This document shows, piece by piece, positions 1-6,504 of a DNA stretch of 24,574 nucleotides. Within the stretch, counting starts at the first letter, position 1, and each line of letters begins with the position of its first letter. The notes under the pieces are model-generated. The model was not told where the DNA came from. It did no database searches and saw nothing but the letters and a program-made list of their open reading frames with translations. A program made the position numbers and the translations under genes. The stretch is from Mageeibacillus sp. UBA5770 (GTDB lineage Bacteria; Bacillota_A; Clostridia; Saccharofermentanales; Saccharofermentanaceae). The DNA is taken from NCBI GenBank assembly GCA_002418705.1, contig DIEQ01000041.1, positions 1 to 24,574 of the forward strand, in the 5' to 3' direction.

Positions 1-1015
1 ATTCAGGAGTAAGCTCATATTGAATAAGTAATTCCGATATCGCCTTTGGAAGCCGCCTGTAATAGTCAGAGGCAAAAGCGCACTGACGAGGTTCACAATA
101 TATCTCCGGGCAGGGACAAAGGCTTTCTTTTGCCTGCAGCGTAATGGAACGCATGATAAGTCCTCTGTCACGCAGATCATTAATTGCTTTTGACGCAACG
201 GTGCGTGTTGACGTTTTTGCCGTTAAATAGAAAATTCTGTCGCATTTACTGTGACCAAGACTCTTAATGGCAGGGTAGAGAGTCGATATGGTTTTTCCGA
301 TACCTGTAGGAGCCTCTACGAAAAGTGCAGAGCGGTGAGCTACAGTCGATACAACTTCCTGCATGAATACTTTCTGGCCCGGTCTTAAGCCCTGGTACGG
401 AAAGATCAGGGCTTTTATGGACGCATCCCTGCGTTTCTGGTATTTGACCAGATCACGTGCAAATGTGATGTATGAATCACATGTCCATGTAAAGAATTTA
501 GAAGCTTCGCTGCGGTCTACCCATTTCTTTTCCTCAACATATTTGAGAGTTTCAACGGATACATAACGCAGGGATACAAAAATGCCCATGCGGTTTGGAT
601 ACATCTCGAAAAACATATGGGCATACAGCATCGACTGCGCCCAGTGAACAGGCTGGAGTATTTCGGATATATCCGAAAAATCACCTGCGCAGGACTTGAT
701 TTCTATAAGGGTAACTTCTTCTGATTCGCTTTGTACTAAAGCATGAAGAACACAGTCAGCCCGGCCGCGAACGGCAAGAATGATGTCAGAAGCTTCACGT
801 TCCGCTGACAGACTGACTTCCGTTTCGACAGAAGACGCCTGGTATTGCTTTTTTAAATCAGCAAATACTTTTGTATGCAGCCGCGTTCCTTCCACACCCG
901 AAATCCCGGAGAAGGAAACCGATGACAGGCCGCCAGTGCGGTGAACATGCTCGGCAAGAGCTCTGACCGAGATTTCAAATCGGGAAGTTTCCTGATTATC
1001 CTGTGTCTTCGTCAT
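1..1015 (-). CDS. DinG/Rad3-type DNA helicase with N-terminal PD-(D/E)XK nuclease-like domain (5' part only)
   Basis: The frame is open from ATG at 1015 to the window edge, giving 338 residues with the C-terminus missing. Residues about 1-195 resemble a RecB/Cas4-like PD-(D/E)XK domain: a conserved His near residue 47, an acidic GRAD at 84-87 and the E-x-K motif IEIKS at 104-108. A superfamily-2 helicase of the Rad3/XPD/DinG class follows. It has FPYQGLRPGQ at 205-214 and Walker A APTGIGKT at 235-242. Four cysteines at 300, 302, 307 and 312 fit the Fe-S cluster of the DEAD_2 domain. By family it should be a 5'-3' ATP-dependent helicase acting in DNA repair or on R-loops. GGAG lies 8 nt before the ATG. 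The start is only 61 bp after a tRNA gene and about 18 bp after that tRNA's terminator, so it may be transcribed by read-through. The helicase assignment is firm; nuclease activity is inferred from motifs. Confidence 0.87.
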   Translation of the reverse strand, partial: MTKTQDNQETSRFEISVRALAEHVHRTGGLSSVSFSGISGVEGTRLHTKVFADLKKQYQASSVETEVSLSAEREASDIILAVRGRADCVLHALVQSESEEVTLIEIKSCAGDFSDISEILQPVHWAQSMLYAHMFFEMYPNRMGIFVSLRYVSVETLKYVEEKKWVDRSEASKFFTWTCDSYITFARDLVKYQKRRDASIKALIFPYQGLRPGQKVFMQEVVSTVAHRSALFVEAPTGIGKTISTLYPAIKSLGHSKCDRIFYLTAKTSTRTVASKAINDLRDRGLIMRSITLQAKESLCPCPEIYCEPRQCAFASDYYRRLPKAISELLIQYELTPE

Positions 1016-1032
1016 TGATTACGCTCCGGTTC

Positions 1033-1071
1033 GAAACGAAAACAGCCTCTGAGGTATTCCCTCAGAGGCTG
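1033..1071 (-). terminator. Intrinsic terminator after tRNA-Leu
   Basis: The arms at 1043-1054 and 1060-1071 form a perfect 12-bp GC-rich stem with a 5-nt loop. On the minus strand TTTTCGTTTCG follows, which is an interrupted and rather poor U tract. It ends the tRNA transcript but could leak into the helicase gene immediately downstream. Confidence 0.85.
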
Positions 1072-1076
1072 TAGCT

Positions 1077-1163
1077 TGGTGCGGGAAACAGGACTTGAAC
1101 CTGCACGATCTTTCAATCACTAGCACCTGAAGCTAGCGCGTCTGCCAATTCCACCATTCCCGC
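1077..1163 (-). tRNA. tRNA-Leu (anticodon CAG)
   Basis: The minus strand reads GCGGGAATGGTGGAATTGGC and onward. It has a 7-bp acceptor stem, a class II D-loop with GGC, an anticodon stem GCTAG/CTAGT with loop CTTCAGGT, a short variable arm, a T-arm GGTTCAAGTCC and an encoded CCA at 1077-1079. The anticodon CAG is at 1127-1129 and reads CUG. The discriminator base (1080) is A, as in bacterial tRNA-Leu. The anticodon arm is almost identical to that of the E. coli CUG-reading tRNA-Leu. It has its own promoter upstream and terminator downstream. Confidence 0.97.
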
Positions 1164-1175
1164 GGAACAGATGTA

Positions 1176-1204
1176 ATAATACTAGATGAAAAGAAAAAAT
1201 GCAA
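1176..1204 (-). promoter_or_regulatory. Promoter of tRNA-Leu
   Basis: On the minus strand a -35 TTGCAT (1199-1204) is separated by exactly 17 bp from a -10 TATTAT (1176-1181). The -10 lies about 13 bp before the mature tRNA 5' end at 1163. Spacing and position fit a sigma-A tRNA promoter, although the second half of the -35 is weak. Confidence 0.7.
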
Positions 1205-1376
1205 GGGCTGAAAACTATTATTACGCAAAAAATCGCAAGGATGTATTTGAACCGATGCAAGGAATTTTCAAAACAAAGGGGTATTCACTCAATCCTTGAA
1301 ATGAAGTATTATTTTAGGTGAGAAGACACTTAAACAGTGTTTGCTGTTTATAATTATCATAGACTGTTTATGCAGC

Positions 1377-1928
1377 ATGAAAGCGAGAAAAACAGTGAAT
1401 ACGAAGCATGATATTGATTCAATATCTCATAACAGCCATAAACACCGGAAACTAACCAGTGCTTTATCCATTATTATTTTTATCTTAATGACAGTTCTGG
1501 CCTTTTATTATATTGGCAGGCCGATGCTGGCTTTTGTATCAGAACCTGAAAAATTCAGGCTATGGGTAACAGAAAAAGGTCTTCTGGGTAAAGCTGCATT
1601 TATCGGCATGATGGTTATACAGGTAATATTTGCCATCATTCCCGGGGAACCGCTTGAGATTGGGGCCGGTTATGCATTTGGAATATGGGAAGGAACACTT
1701 CTTTGCCTGTTAGGGCAGATGATCGGCAGTATTATTGTGTTTTTGTTCATCAAATATGTCGGAATCCGGGCTGTTGCAGCTTTTTTTTCGAAGGAAAAGA
1801 TTCAGTCGCTCCGGTTCCTTAAGCATCATGATCAACTCGACATGCTCGTCTTCATTCTCTTTTTTATACCGATGAAGCTTAAAACCTTTCGGCATCCTTA
1901 TTTATACAAAAATTACCAAAAGGCATGA
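1377..1928 (+). pseudogene. Truncated TVP38/TMEM64 (DedA-superfamily) membrane protein gene
   Basis: The ATG at 1377 opens 183 residues. They include membrane segments (near ALSIIIFILMTVLAFYY), the family signature FAIIPGEPLEIGAGYAFG and a further hydrophobic stretch GQMIGSIIVFLFIKYVG. This matches the SNARE-associated/TVP38 family, whose members are thought to handle membrane lipids or transport. Family members run to about 220-240 residues and continue after FFIP with a GTPKD-type loop, an L-T-P-M-K-L-like segment and two more helices. Here FFIP is joined directly to MKLKTF and the frame then degenerates and stops. That pattern suggests a deletion of the loop and loss of the C-terminal helices. 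No good ribosome binding site precedes ATG 1377. A TTG at 1341 would add 12 residues but has AGGTGAG too far upstream and lies in the loop of a 7-bp hairpin (1331-1350). A degraded gene is most likely; a short functional variant cannot be excluded. Confidence 0.65.
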
Positions 1929-1976
1929 AAAATGATACAATGGAAAATAGTATTATGATAATCGAGGAATATTTGT

Positions 1977-3437
1977 ATGCAGAATAGCCGTAAGATTTTA
2001 GAGTTCCACAAATATATTTCCGGCCGCAAGGTTGCCGTTCTCGGAGTCGGTATTTCCAACAGGCCGCTTATTCGATATATCCATTCTCTCGGGGCTGTCA
2101 TAACAGCTTTTGATGCTCTTCCTGAGAATGATCCGGTTCTCCAGAAATCACGGATTTCCTTTGAAGAAGAGGGGATCTTTCTCAGCTGGTCATGCGGTGA
2201 GAATTATCTTGCGGCTCTTCCCGAAGGTGAATTTGACCTGATATTCCGTACGCCCAAAATGAGGCCTGACGTTCCTGAAATTATTTCCGCTGTAGCGAAG
2301 GGATCCATTCTTACTTCAGAGATGGAAGTTTTTATGGATCTGTGCCCTGCCCGGATATTTGCAGTAACCGGCAGTGACGGGAAGACGACTACAACCACTC
2401 TGATTTCACTCATTCTTAAAGAAGCGGGATATACGGTCTTTGTAGGCGGTAATATCGGTACGCCGCTTCTTGACCAGATAGACAAGATACTGGACACGGA
2501 TATGGTTGTTCTTGAACTGTCATCTTTTCAGCTGCTCACTATGAGAAAAAGTGCCGATGTAGCTGTTGTTACGAATATTACTCCGAATCACCTGGATTAT
2601 CACAGGGATTATCAGGAATACATTGATGCTAAAATGAATGTTTTCCTTACACAGTCTTTTTCCGGCCGTCTTGTCCTGAACGGAGAAAATGAAATTACGC
2701 GGGCGATATCTTCCGATGCCAGGGGCAAAGTCTCTTATTTTACCTGGGATCCTCGTAAAAGCCTCACCGCTGATACAATGACCGACGCAAGACCATCCGG
2801 ATTATTTGATCATGCATATGTTAAAGATGGGATCCTGACTTATTACTCCGAAGGAATCGAACACAAAATTGTAGCTGCCAATGATATCGTCATACCCGGT
2901 GACCACAATGTCGAGAACTACCTTGCAGCAATCTGTGCTGTCATGCCTTTTGCAAGCACATATGATATTTCTGCCGTTGCTAAGTCCTTCGGCGGTGTAG
3001 AACACCGCATCGAACTCCTTCGAAATGTTGATGGCGTCCGTTATTTCAACAGTTCGATTGATACTAGTCCCAACCGTACCATCAATACAATGAAGGCGCT
3101 TAAGAGCCGCTGTGAGCATGGCGTTCTCATCGCAGGAGGCGCAGATAAGAAATGTGACTATACCGGGTTAGGGCGCGCCATTCTTGACGTCTGTGACCGA
3201 ATTATTCTTTGCGGCAGCAACGCATCACTCATTCGCGAAATACTTCTGAAAGAGTGCGGCGATACAGCATATACAGTTATCGAAGTACAGGAATATGCCG
3301 ACGCCGTTCAGAAGGCAAAAGAACTCGCTGTACCCGGTGAAATAGTAATACTTTCTCCTGTAGGTACCAGCTATGACAGATTCCGTCATTTTGAAGAGCG
3401 CGGAAATCTATTCAAGCAGCTTGTCGCTGAATTATAA
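1977..3437 (+). CDS. murD: UDP-N-acetylmuramoyl-L-alanine--D-glutamate ligase
   Basis: MurD adds D-glutamate to UDP-MurNAc-L-Ala in the cytoplasmic phase of peptidoglycan synthesis, using ATP. The 486-residue protein has an N-terminal Rossmann-like UDP-binding domain (AVLGVGISNRP near 20-30). The Mur ligase ATP loop TGSDGKTTTT is at 131-140, followed by LELSSFQLL, NITPNHLDYH, GDHNVENYLAA and EHRIE. The C-terminal domain contains FNSSIDTSPNRT and IAGGADKK. The NSS...SPNRT form in place of the E. coli DSKATN motif is what I recall from clostridial MurD. Length is slightly above the usual 450-460. GAGG lies about 9 nt before the ATG. It stands outside a dcw cluster. No convincing promoter was found in the remains of the preceding pseudogene. 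Confidence 0.96.
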   Translation: MQNSRKILEFHKYISGRKVAVLGVGISNRPLIRYIHSLGAVITAFDALPENDPVLQKSRISFEEEGIFLSWSCGENYLAALPEGEFDLIFRTPKMRPDVPEIISAVAKGSILTSEMEVFMDLCPARIFAVTGSDGKTTTTTLISLILKEAGYTVFVGGNIGTPLLDQIDKILDTDMVVLELSSFQLLTMRKSADVAVVTNITPNHLDYHRDYQEYIDAKMNVFLTQSFSGRLVLNGENEITRAISSDARGKVSYFTWDPRKSLTADTMTDARPSGLFDHAYVKDGILTYYSEGIEHKIVAANDIVIPGDHNVENYLAAICAVMPFASTYDISAVAKSFGGVEHRIELLRNVDGVRYFNSSIDTSPNRTINTMKALKSRCEHGVLIAGGADKKCDYTGLGRAILDVCDRIILCGSNASLIREILLKECGDTAYTVIEVQEYADAVQKAKELAVPGEIVILSPVGTSYDRFRHFEERGNLFKQLVAEL

Positions 3438-3468
3438 GCTTGACGAAACTATCCTGCATATGTTATTT

Positions 3469-3496
3469 TTGAAACACTTCATCGCAGTTACATAAA
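3469..3496 (+). promoter_or_regulatory. Candidate promoter for the leuA T-box transcript
   Basis: TTGAAA (3469-3474) and CATAAA (3491-3496) are 16 bp apart, about 65 bp before the T-box stem I. An alternative is TTGACG at 3440-3445 with an extended -10 TGTTATTTT at 3461-3469. Neither is strong; one of them probably starts the leader RNA because murD has no clear terminator. A GCAGTT/AACTGC inverted repeat (3484-3500) overlaps this site. Confidence 0.35.
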
Positions 3497-3559
3497 CTGC
3501 ATGACAGTCTGTACCTTGCAAACACAAATGGACTTAAACACATTGAAGAGGAATATTAA

Positions 3560-3830
3560 GACAGTCTAATCGCTGCAGAGAGATGCTGGTTGGTGCAAAG
3601 CAGAGCGAATTACCTGTCCGAACTGGCCTTGGAGTGCGCTCGTTGAAAGGATCTGTATTTCTTGCAGATCTGATTAGAAGGAGTCGGAAGCCAACCGTTA
3701 TCGCGGCAGAATATCAGGATGATACTATCCTCGTATTCGATTTAAGGGCATCCGCGTATGCGGATGAAGCAGAGTGGTACCGCGGAAGTTTACCTTTCGT
3801 CTCTAGAAATAGGAGACGGGAGGTTTTTTT
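3560..3830 (+). promoter_or_regulatory. T-box riboswitch leader, leucine type (specifier CUG)
   Basis: This leader senses uncharged tRNA-Leu and controls read-through into leuA. Stem I is closed by CTAATC (3566-3571) and GATTAG (3672-3677). It holds the usual AGAGAG element (3578 onward), GGTTGGTG and the specifier context GAACTGGCCTTGGAG. By alignment to the common T-box pattern GAA-specifier-(A/G)CCUU, the specifier is CTG (3623-3625), a Leu codon. Stem III is CATCCGC/GCGGATG (3749-3766). The conserved T-box AGAGTGGTACCGCGG lies at 3771-3785. Its UGGU bulge would pair with the ACCA end of a tRNA whose discriminator is A. A strong terminator follows. A second GAA-TTA context (3607-3612) could also be read as leucine, so the amino acid is firmer than the exact codon. 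The open frame at 3583-3840 is incidental to this RNA. Confidence 0.93.
3793..3830 (+). terminator. T-box regulated terminator before leuA
   Basis: The arms CCTTTCGTCTC (3793-3803) and GAGACGGGAGG (3813-3823) pair with two G-U pairs, and seven T residues follow at 3824-3830. The 5' arm lies just after the T-box sequence, as needed for competition with the antiterminator. Confidence 0.93.
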
Positions 3831-3972
3831 ATGCACATAATTTAATCATAGACAAAAATAAACGAGTAGGGGAGGAGAGGTTTCGATTCTGCCCAAGAAG
3901 GATTTGAAGTCATATTTTGTCATAAACAATGCGTGAAATGAATCGCACAGTAATTTCAAGGAGGAAATTAAA
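3831..3972 (+). other. leuA 5' untranslated spacer after the T-box terminator
   Basis: This is 142 nt of leader without a convincing gene. It contains a very purine-rich Shine-Dalgarno-like run, AGGGGAGGAGAGG (3868-3880), that is not followed by ATG, GTG or TTG at normal spacing. A 15-codon ATG frame (3929-3976) overlaps the leuA start but has no ribosome binding site of its own. The real leuA site, AAGGAGG, ends about 8 nt before ATG 3973. Confidence 0.5.
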
Positions 3973-5640
3973 ATGAACTATAAAAGATACAGAAAATTCC
4001 CTGAAGTACCGATAACAAATCGTCAATGGCCGTCAAAACAAATTGAAAAAGCACCGATCTGGTGCAGCGTTGATATGCGTGACGGCAATCAGGCACTCGA
4101 GACGCCAATGAATCTTTCCCAGAAATTAAAGTTTTTTCAATTTCTTGTTGACCTCGGTTTCAAAACGATTGAAATCGGTTTCCCGGCAGCGTCTGATACA
4201 GAATATGATTTCACAAGATATCTGATTGATAACAACCTGATTCCCGATGATGTTGCGATCCAGGTCCTTACCCAGTCCCGCGAGCATATTATTAAGCGTA
4301 CATTTGACGCACTCCGCGGTGCCCCGCAGGCTGTTGTACACCTCTATAATTCTACGTCAACGCTCCAGCGTGATGTTGTATTCAATTTTGACAAAAAGCA
4401 GTGTGTTGAGCTTGCCGTAACAGGTGCTAAATTGGTTAAAGAATATATTGAGGCCGATACAAGTAAAACAAGGTGGCTGACTGAATATTCCGCCGAGAGC
4501 TTTTCAGGAACGGAATCAGAATTTGCCGTTGAGATTTGTGATGCCGTATTGGATGTCTGGCAGCCGACAGTACAGAATAAGGCGATTATCAACCTTCCAA
4601 ACACAGTAGAAATGGCTTCGCCGAATGTTTATGCCGACCAGGTGGAATACTATTGCACACACACAAAATGGCGCAATGAAACCATCGTATCCATACATCC
4701 GCACAATGACCGCGGTACAGCCGTAGCTGCGACAGAACTTGGCATACTTGCAGGCGCAGACCGTGTCGAAGGCACATTGTTCGGAAACGGTGAAAGAACG
4801 GGCAATGCCGACCTTCTTACCGTCGGCATGAACCTTTTTATGCACGGTATTGATCCCGAGCTTGATTTCTCGGATATTAACTCGATTATTGAAGTTTATG
4901 AGGAATGTACCAACCTTAAAGTACCTCCGCGTCATCCCTGGGCGGGCAAGCTTGTATTCACCGCGTTCTCCGGCTCGCATCAGGACGCAATCAAAAAGGG
5001 TATGCTCAGGATGAAAGACCACCCTGAATACTGGGAAGTTCCGTATCTTCCGATCGATCCCAAAGATGTCGGCAGAAGCTATGATCCAATCATCAGAATC
5101 AACCTGCCGTCCGGAAAAGGCGGCGTAGCCTTTATCCTGGAGACAAATTTCGGCCTGTATCTCCCGAAAAGCTTCCAGAGGGATTTCGGTGCTATCTGTA
5201 CAAAATATTCAGATGTACGCCAAAGCGAGCTCCTTCCTTCTGAAATCTTTAAATTGTTCGATGATACATATGTTAATATAGCAGCTCCGTATACATTGAA
5301 AACATACAGGGAAGAGTCAACAGACGATAATCATGTTTTTGTAACAGCAACGCTTCAAAAGGGTGACAGCATCATTGAGATCAGCGGCAACGGCAACGGC
5401 TTGCTTGATGCATTCTGTGACGGGCTTGCTAAGACGATTGATCATGAAATCACAATTACAACGTATCAGGAACACGCCATGCAGAGCGGATCCGACTCAG
5501 CAGCTATCACATATGTTGAAATCGCACTGCAGGATAAAGAAAAATATCTGGGAGCAGGAATTTCAAGTTCTGTGACCAAATCATCACTGCGCGGTGTAAT
5601 CAGTGCGGTTAACCGTATGCTGGCAGAAAAAGAGAACTGA
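3973..5640 (+). CDS. leuA: 2-isopropylmalate synthase, type 2
   Basis: LeuA condenses acetyl-CoA with 2-oxoisovalerate, the first committed step of leucine synthesis. The 555-residue length and the N-terminus FPEVPITNRQWP place it in the longer LeuA type-2 group. The HMGL-like TIM barrel has the catalytic and metal-binding DMRDGNQ (34-40), GFPAASDTEYDF, the metal-binding histidines HPHND at 242-246, and GNGERTGNADLLT. The C-terminal part is the LeuA dimerisation/allosteric domain (from about residue 415), which binds leucine for feedback inhibition. AAGGAGG precedes the ATG. Expression is under the leucine T-box immediately upstream, and the gene is followed by its own terminator. leuB, leuC and leuD are not adjacent, so leuA forms a one-gene unit here. 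Confidence 0.97.
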   Translation: MNYKRYRKFPEVPITNRQWPSKQIEKAPIWCSVDMRDGNQALETPMNLSQKLKFFQFLVDLGFKTIEIGFPAASDTEYDFTRYLIDNNLIPDDVAIQVLTQSREHIIKRTFDALRGAPQAVVHLYNSTSTLQRDVVFNFDKKQCVELAVTGAKLVKEYIEADTSKTRWLTEYSAESFSGTESEFAVEICDAVLDVWQPTVQNKAIINLPNTVEMASPNVYADQVEYYCTHTKWRNETIVSIHPHNDRGTAVAATELGILAGADRVEGTLFGNGERTGNADLLTVGMNLFMHGIDPELDFSDINSIIEVYEECTNLKVPPRHPWAGKLVFTAFSGSHQDAIKKGMLRMKDHPEYWEVPYLPIDPKDVGRSYDPIIRINLPSGKGGVAFILETNFGLYLPKSFQRDFGAICTKYSDVRQSELLPSEIFKLFDDTYVNIAAPYTLKTYREESTDDNHVFVTATLQKGDSIIEISGNGNGLLDAFCDGLAKTIDHEITITTYQEHAMQSGSDSAAITYVEIALQDKEKYLGAGISSSVTKSSLRGVISAVNRMLAEKEN

Positions 5641-5675
5641 TTTACTCATAAGATATGCCTTGTATGCTTAAAAAG

Positions 5676-5722
5676 AAAACGAGCCAAATTGTAGAAATCA
5701 TCTGCAGAGGGCTCGTTTTTTT
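5676..5722 (+). terminator. Intrinsic terminator of leuA
   Basis: AAAACGAGCC (5676-5685) pairs with GGCTCGTTTT (5710-5719) and runs into a T tract to 5722. The loop is long (24 nt), but stem and T tract are clear and lie 36 bp after the leuA stop. Confidence 0.85.
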
Positions 5723-5736
5723 GTTTCTTCCTCTTC

Positions 5737-5770
5737 TCAATTAAACAAAACTATCATTTTGTTCAATTGA
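5737..5770. repeat. AT-rich inverted repeat between two convergent terminators
   Basis: The arms TCAATTAAACAAAA (5737-5750) and TTTTGTTCAATTGA (5757-5770) are reverse complements with one mismatch around a 6-nt loop. It sits between the leuA terminator and the facing terminator. It may be a third, AT-only hairpin in either transcript or a protein-binding palindrome; its function is not evident. Confidence 0.6.
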
Positions 5771-5773
5771 GGC

Positions 5774-5807
5774 AAACAAAAAAGAGGGACTCGTTTAAAG
5801 TCCCTCT
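5774..5807 (-). terminator. Intrinsic terminator of the 5831-6343 gene
   Basis: AGAGGGACT (5783-5791) and AGTCCCTCT (5799-5807) form a perfect 9-bp stem with a 7-nt loop. On the minus strand a TTTTTTGTTT tract follows. It lies about 24 bp after the stop codon of the membrane-protein gene. Confidence 0.9.
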
Positions 5808-5830
5808 GCTCAGCTTGGTTCAGCTCTTCA

Positions 5831-6343
5831 TTAATCCGCAGGTGTCGGAGAAGCTGCAATATTGAATTGTACGTTGCTTGTATCCGGATCAACTGATCCG
5901 AAAGGATCTTCATGGGCCAGATCGTCCATGCTGTCTATTCCTACGATTTGCTTCAGCTCGTTAATGTTGCCTAAAGGATCCAGCCATTTAAACATGATAA
6001 TCAAAAATACGATCAATATTCCCAGGAGCAAACTCTTACGAATCAGATTTTGTACTTTTATGGCCATGAAGCGCCGGTCAACATGTTCCTTACTCGTATA
6101 TCCCACCAGGACATATACTTTGCTTTTTGTTTTCCTGCGCGGCATACGCCTGCGTTCATTCATGTACCGCAGGGACTTATTATGCAGTCGTGACGGGATA
6201 TTCTTAACAAACCGGAGCGTCGTCCGATATATGCTGCCAACAACGCCCTGAAGCCACCCAACTACCGAAGAAAAAGCATTTCCAATTGCATTTTCCTTCG
6301 AATCGGTACTCTGCGGTTTTAATTTTTGCCCGTCTGAATTCAT
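5831..6343 (-). CDS. Unrecognised single-pass membrane protein divergent from lexA
   Basis: I do not recognise this 170-residue protein. Its first ~100 residues are basic and probably cytoplasmic, with a cluster RRRMPRRKTKSK at 65-76 and the segment KVYVLVGYTSKEHVDRRF. One strong membrane segment follows at about 104-120 (SLLLGILIVFLIIMFKW). A short acidic tail ends in low-complexity SPTPAD and should lie outside by the positive-inside rule. No signal-peptidase site, LysM or enzyme motif is visible. GGAGG lies about 5 nt before the ATG, an extended -10 lies at 6373-6381, and a terminator follows, so it is a real one-gene unit. Its position back to back with lexA resembles the position of yneA, the SOS division inhibitor of Bacillus, but no sequence similarity to YneA is seen. 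Any SOS role is inference from place only. Confidence 0.8.
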   Translation of the reverse strand: MNSDGQKLKPQSTDSKENAIGNAFSSVVGWLQGVVGSIYRTTLRFVKNIPSRLHNKSLRYMNERRRMPRRKTKSKVYVLVGYTSKEHVDRRFMAIKVQNLIRKSLLLGILIVFLIIMFKWLDPLGNINELKQIVGIDSMDDLAHEDPFGSVDPDTSNVQFNIAASPTPAD

Positions 6344-6372
6344 TGTGCCTCCAGGATACGTATTTTTAACTA

Positions 6373-6381
6373 ATTATAGCA
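6373..6381 (-). promoter_or_regulatory. Extended -10 promoter of the 5831-6343 gene
   Basis: The minus strand reads TGCTATAAT, a consensus -10 with the TGn extension. It lies about 30 bp before the ATG. The -35 region (6396-6401, AATGTA) is poor, which the extended -10 could offset. The SOS box at 6413-6426 would be centred about 50 bp upstream of the start site. Confidence 0.7.
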
Positions 6382-6412
6382 CAAATCATCATTTTTACAT
6401 TCCGCATTTGGC

Positions 6413-6426
6413 CGAACAATCGTTTG
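6413..6426. promoter_or_regulatory. LexA-binding SOS box
   Basis: CGAACAATCGTTTG is close to the Gram-positive SOS consensus CGAAC-N4-GTTCG, with both half sites recognisable (CGAAC and GTTTG). It overlaps the first three bases of the lexA -35 element, the expected place for autorepression. Confidence 0.8.
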
Positions 6427-6452
6427 ACATCTGAATTTACGGATGCTAATAT
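6424..6452 (+). promoter_or_regulatory. lexA promoter
   Basis: A perfect -35 TTGACA (6424-6429), a 17-bp spacer and a -10 TAATAT (6447-6452) predict transcription from about 6459. The TTG in this -35 could be mistaken for a start codon of a longer frame. Because it is promoter sequence, translation must start downstream at 6505. Confidence 0.85.
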
Positions 6453-6504
6453 AAAAGTGAAAATATATTCGGTCAGAAAAAGCTTTGATGCGGAGGTACT
6501 AATC

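Noticed and set aside
1200..1262. Three GCAAGG-like repeats upstream of the tRNA gene
   Set aside because: They are only six bases long, unevenly spaced and not in a context suggesting a repeat family.
3583..3840. An 85-codon open frame upstream of leuA
   Set aside because: It lies wholly on the T-box stem I, T-box sequence and terminator, has no ribosome binding site and resembles no protein.
3929..3976. 15-codon leader ORF ending ATGA over the leuA start
   Set aside because: It lacks a ribosome binding site and has no leucine run; T-box control already explains regulation.
4516..5022. 168-codon antisense frame inside leuA
   Set aside because: It is a mirror frame of a well-conserved gene, without a ribosome binding site or recognisable protein.
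6424..6504. Longer N-terminus for LexA from TTG 6424
   Set aside because: The TTG is part of the -35 box; the added 27 residues do not belong to LexA, and GGAGG sits before TTG 6505.
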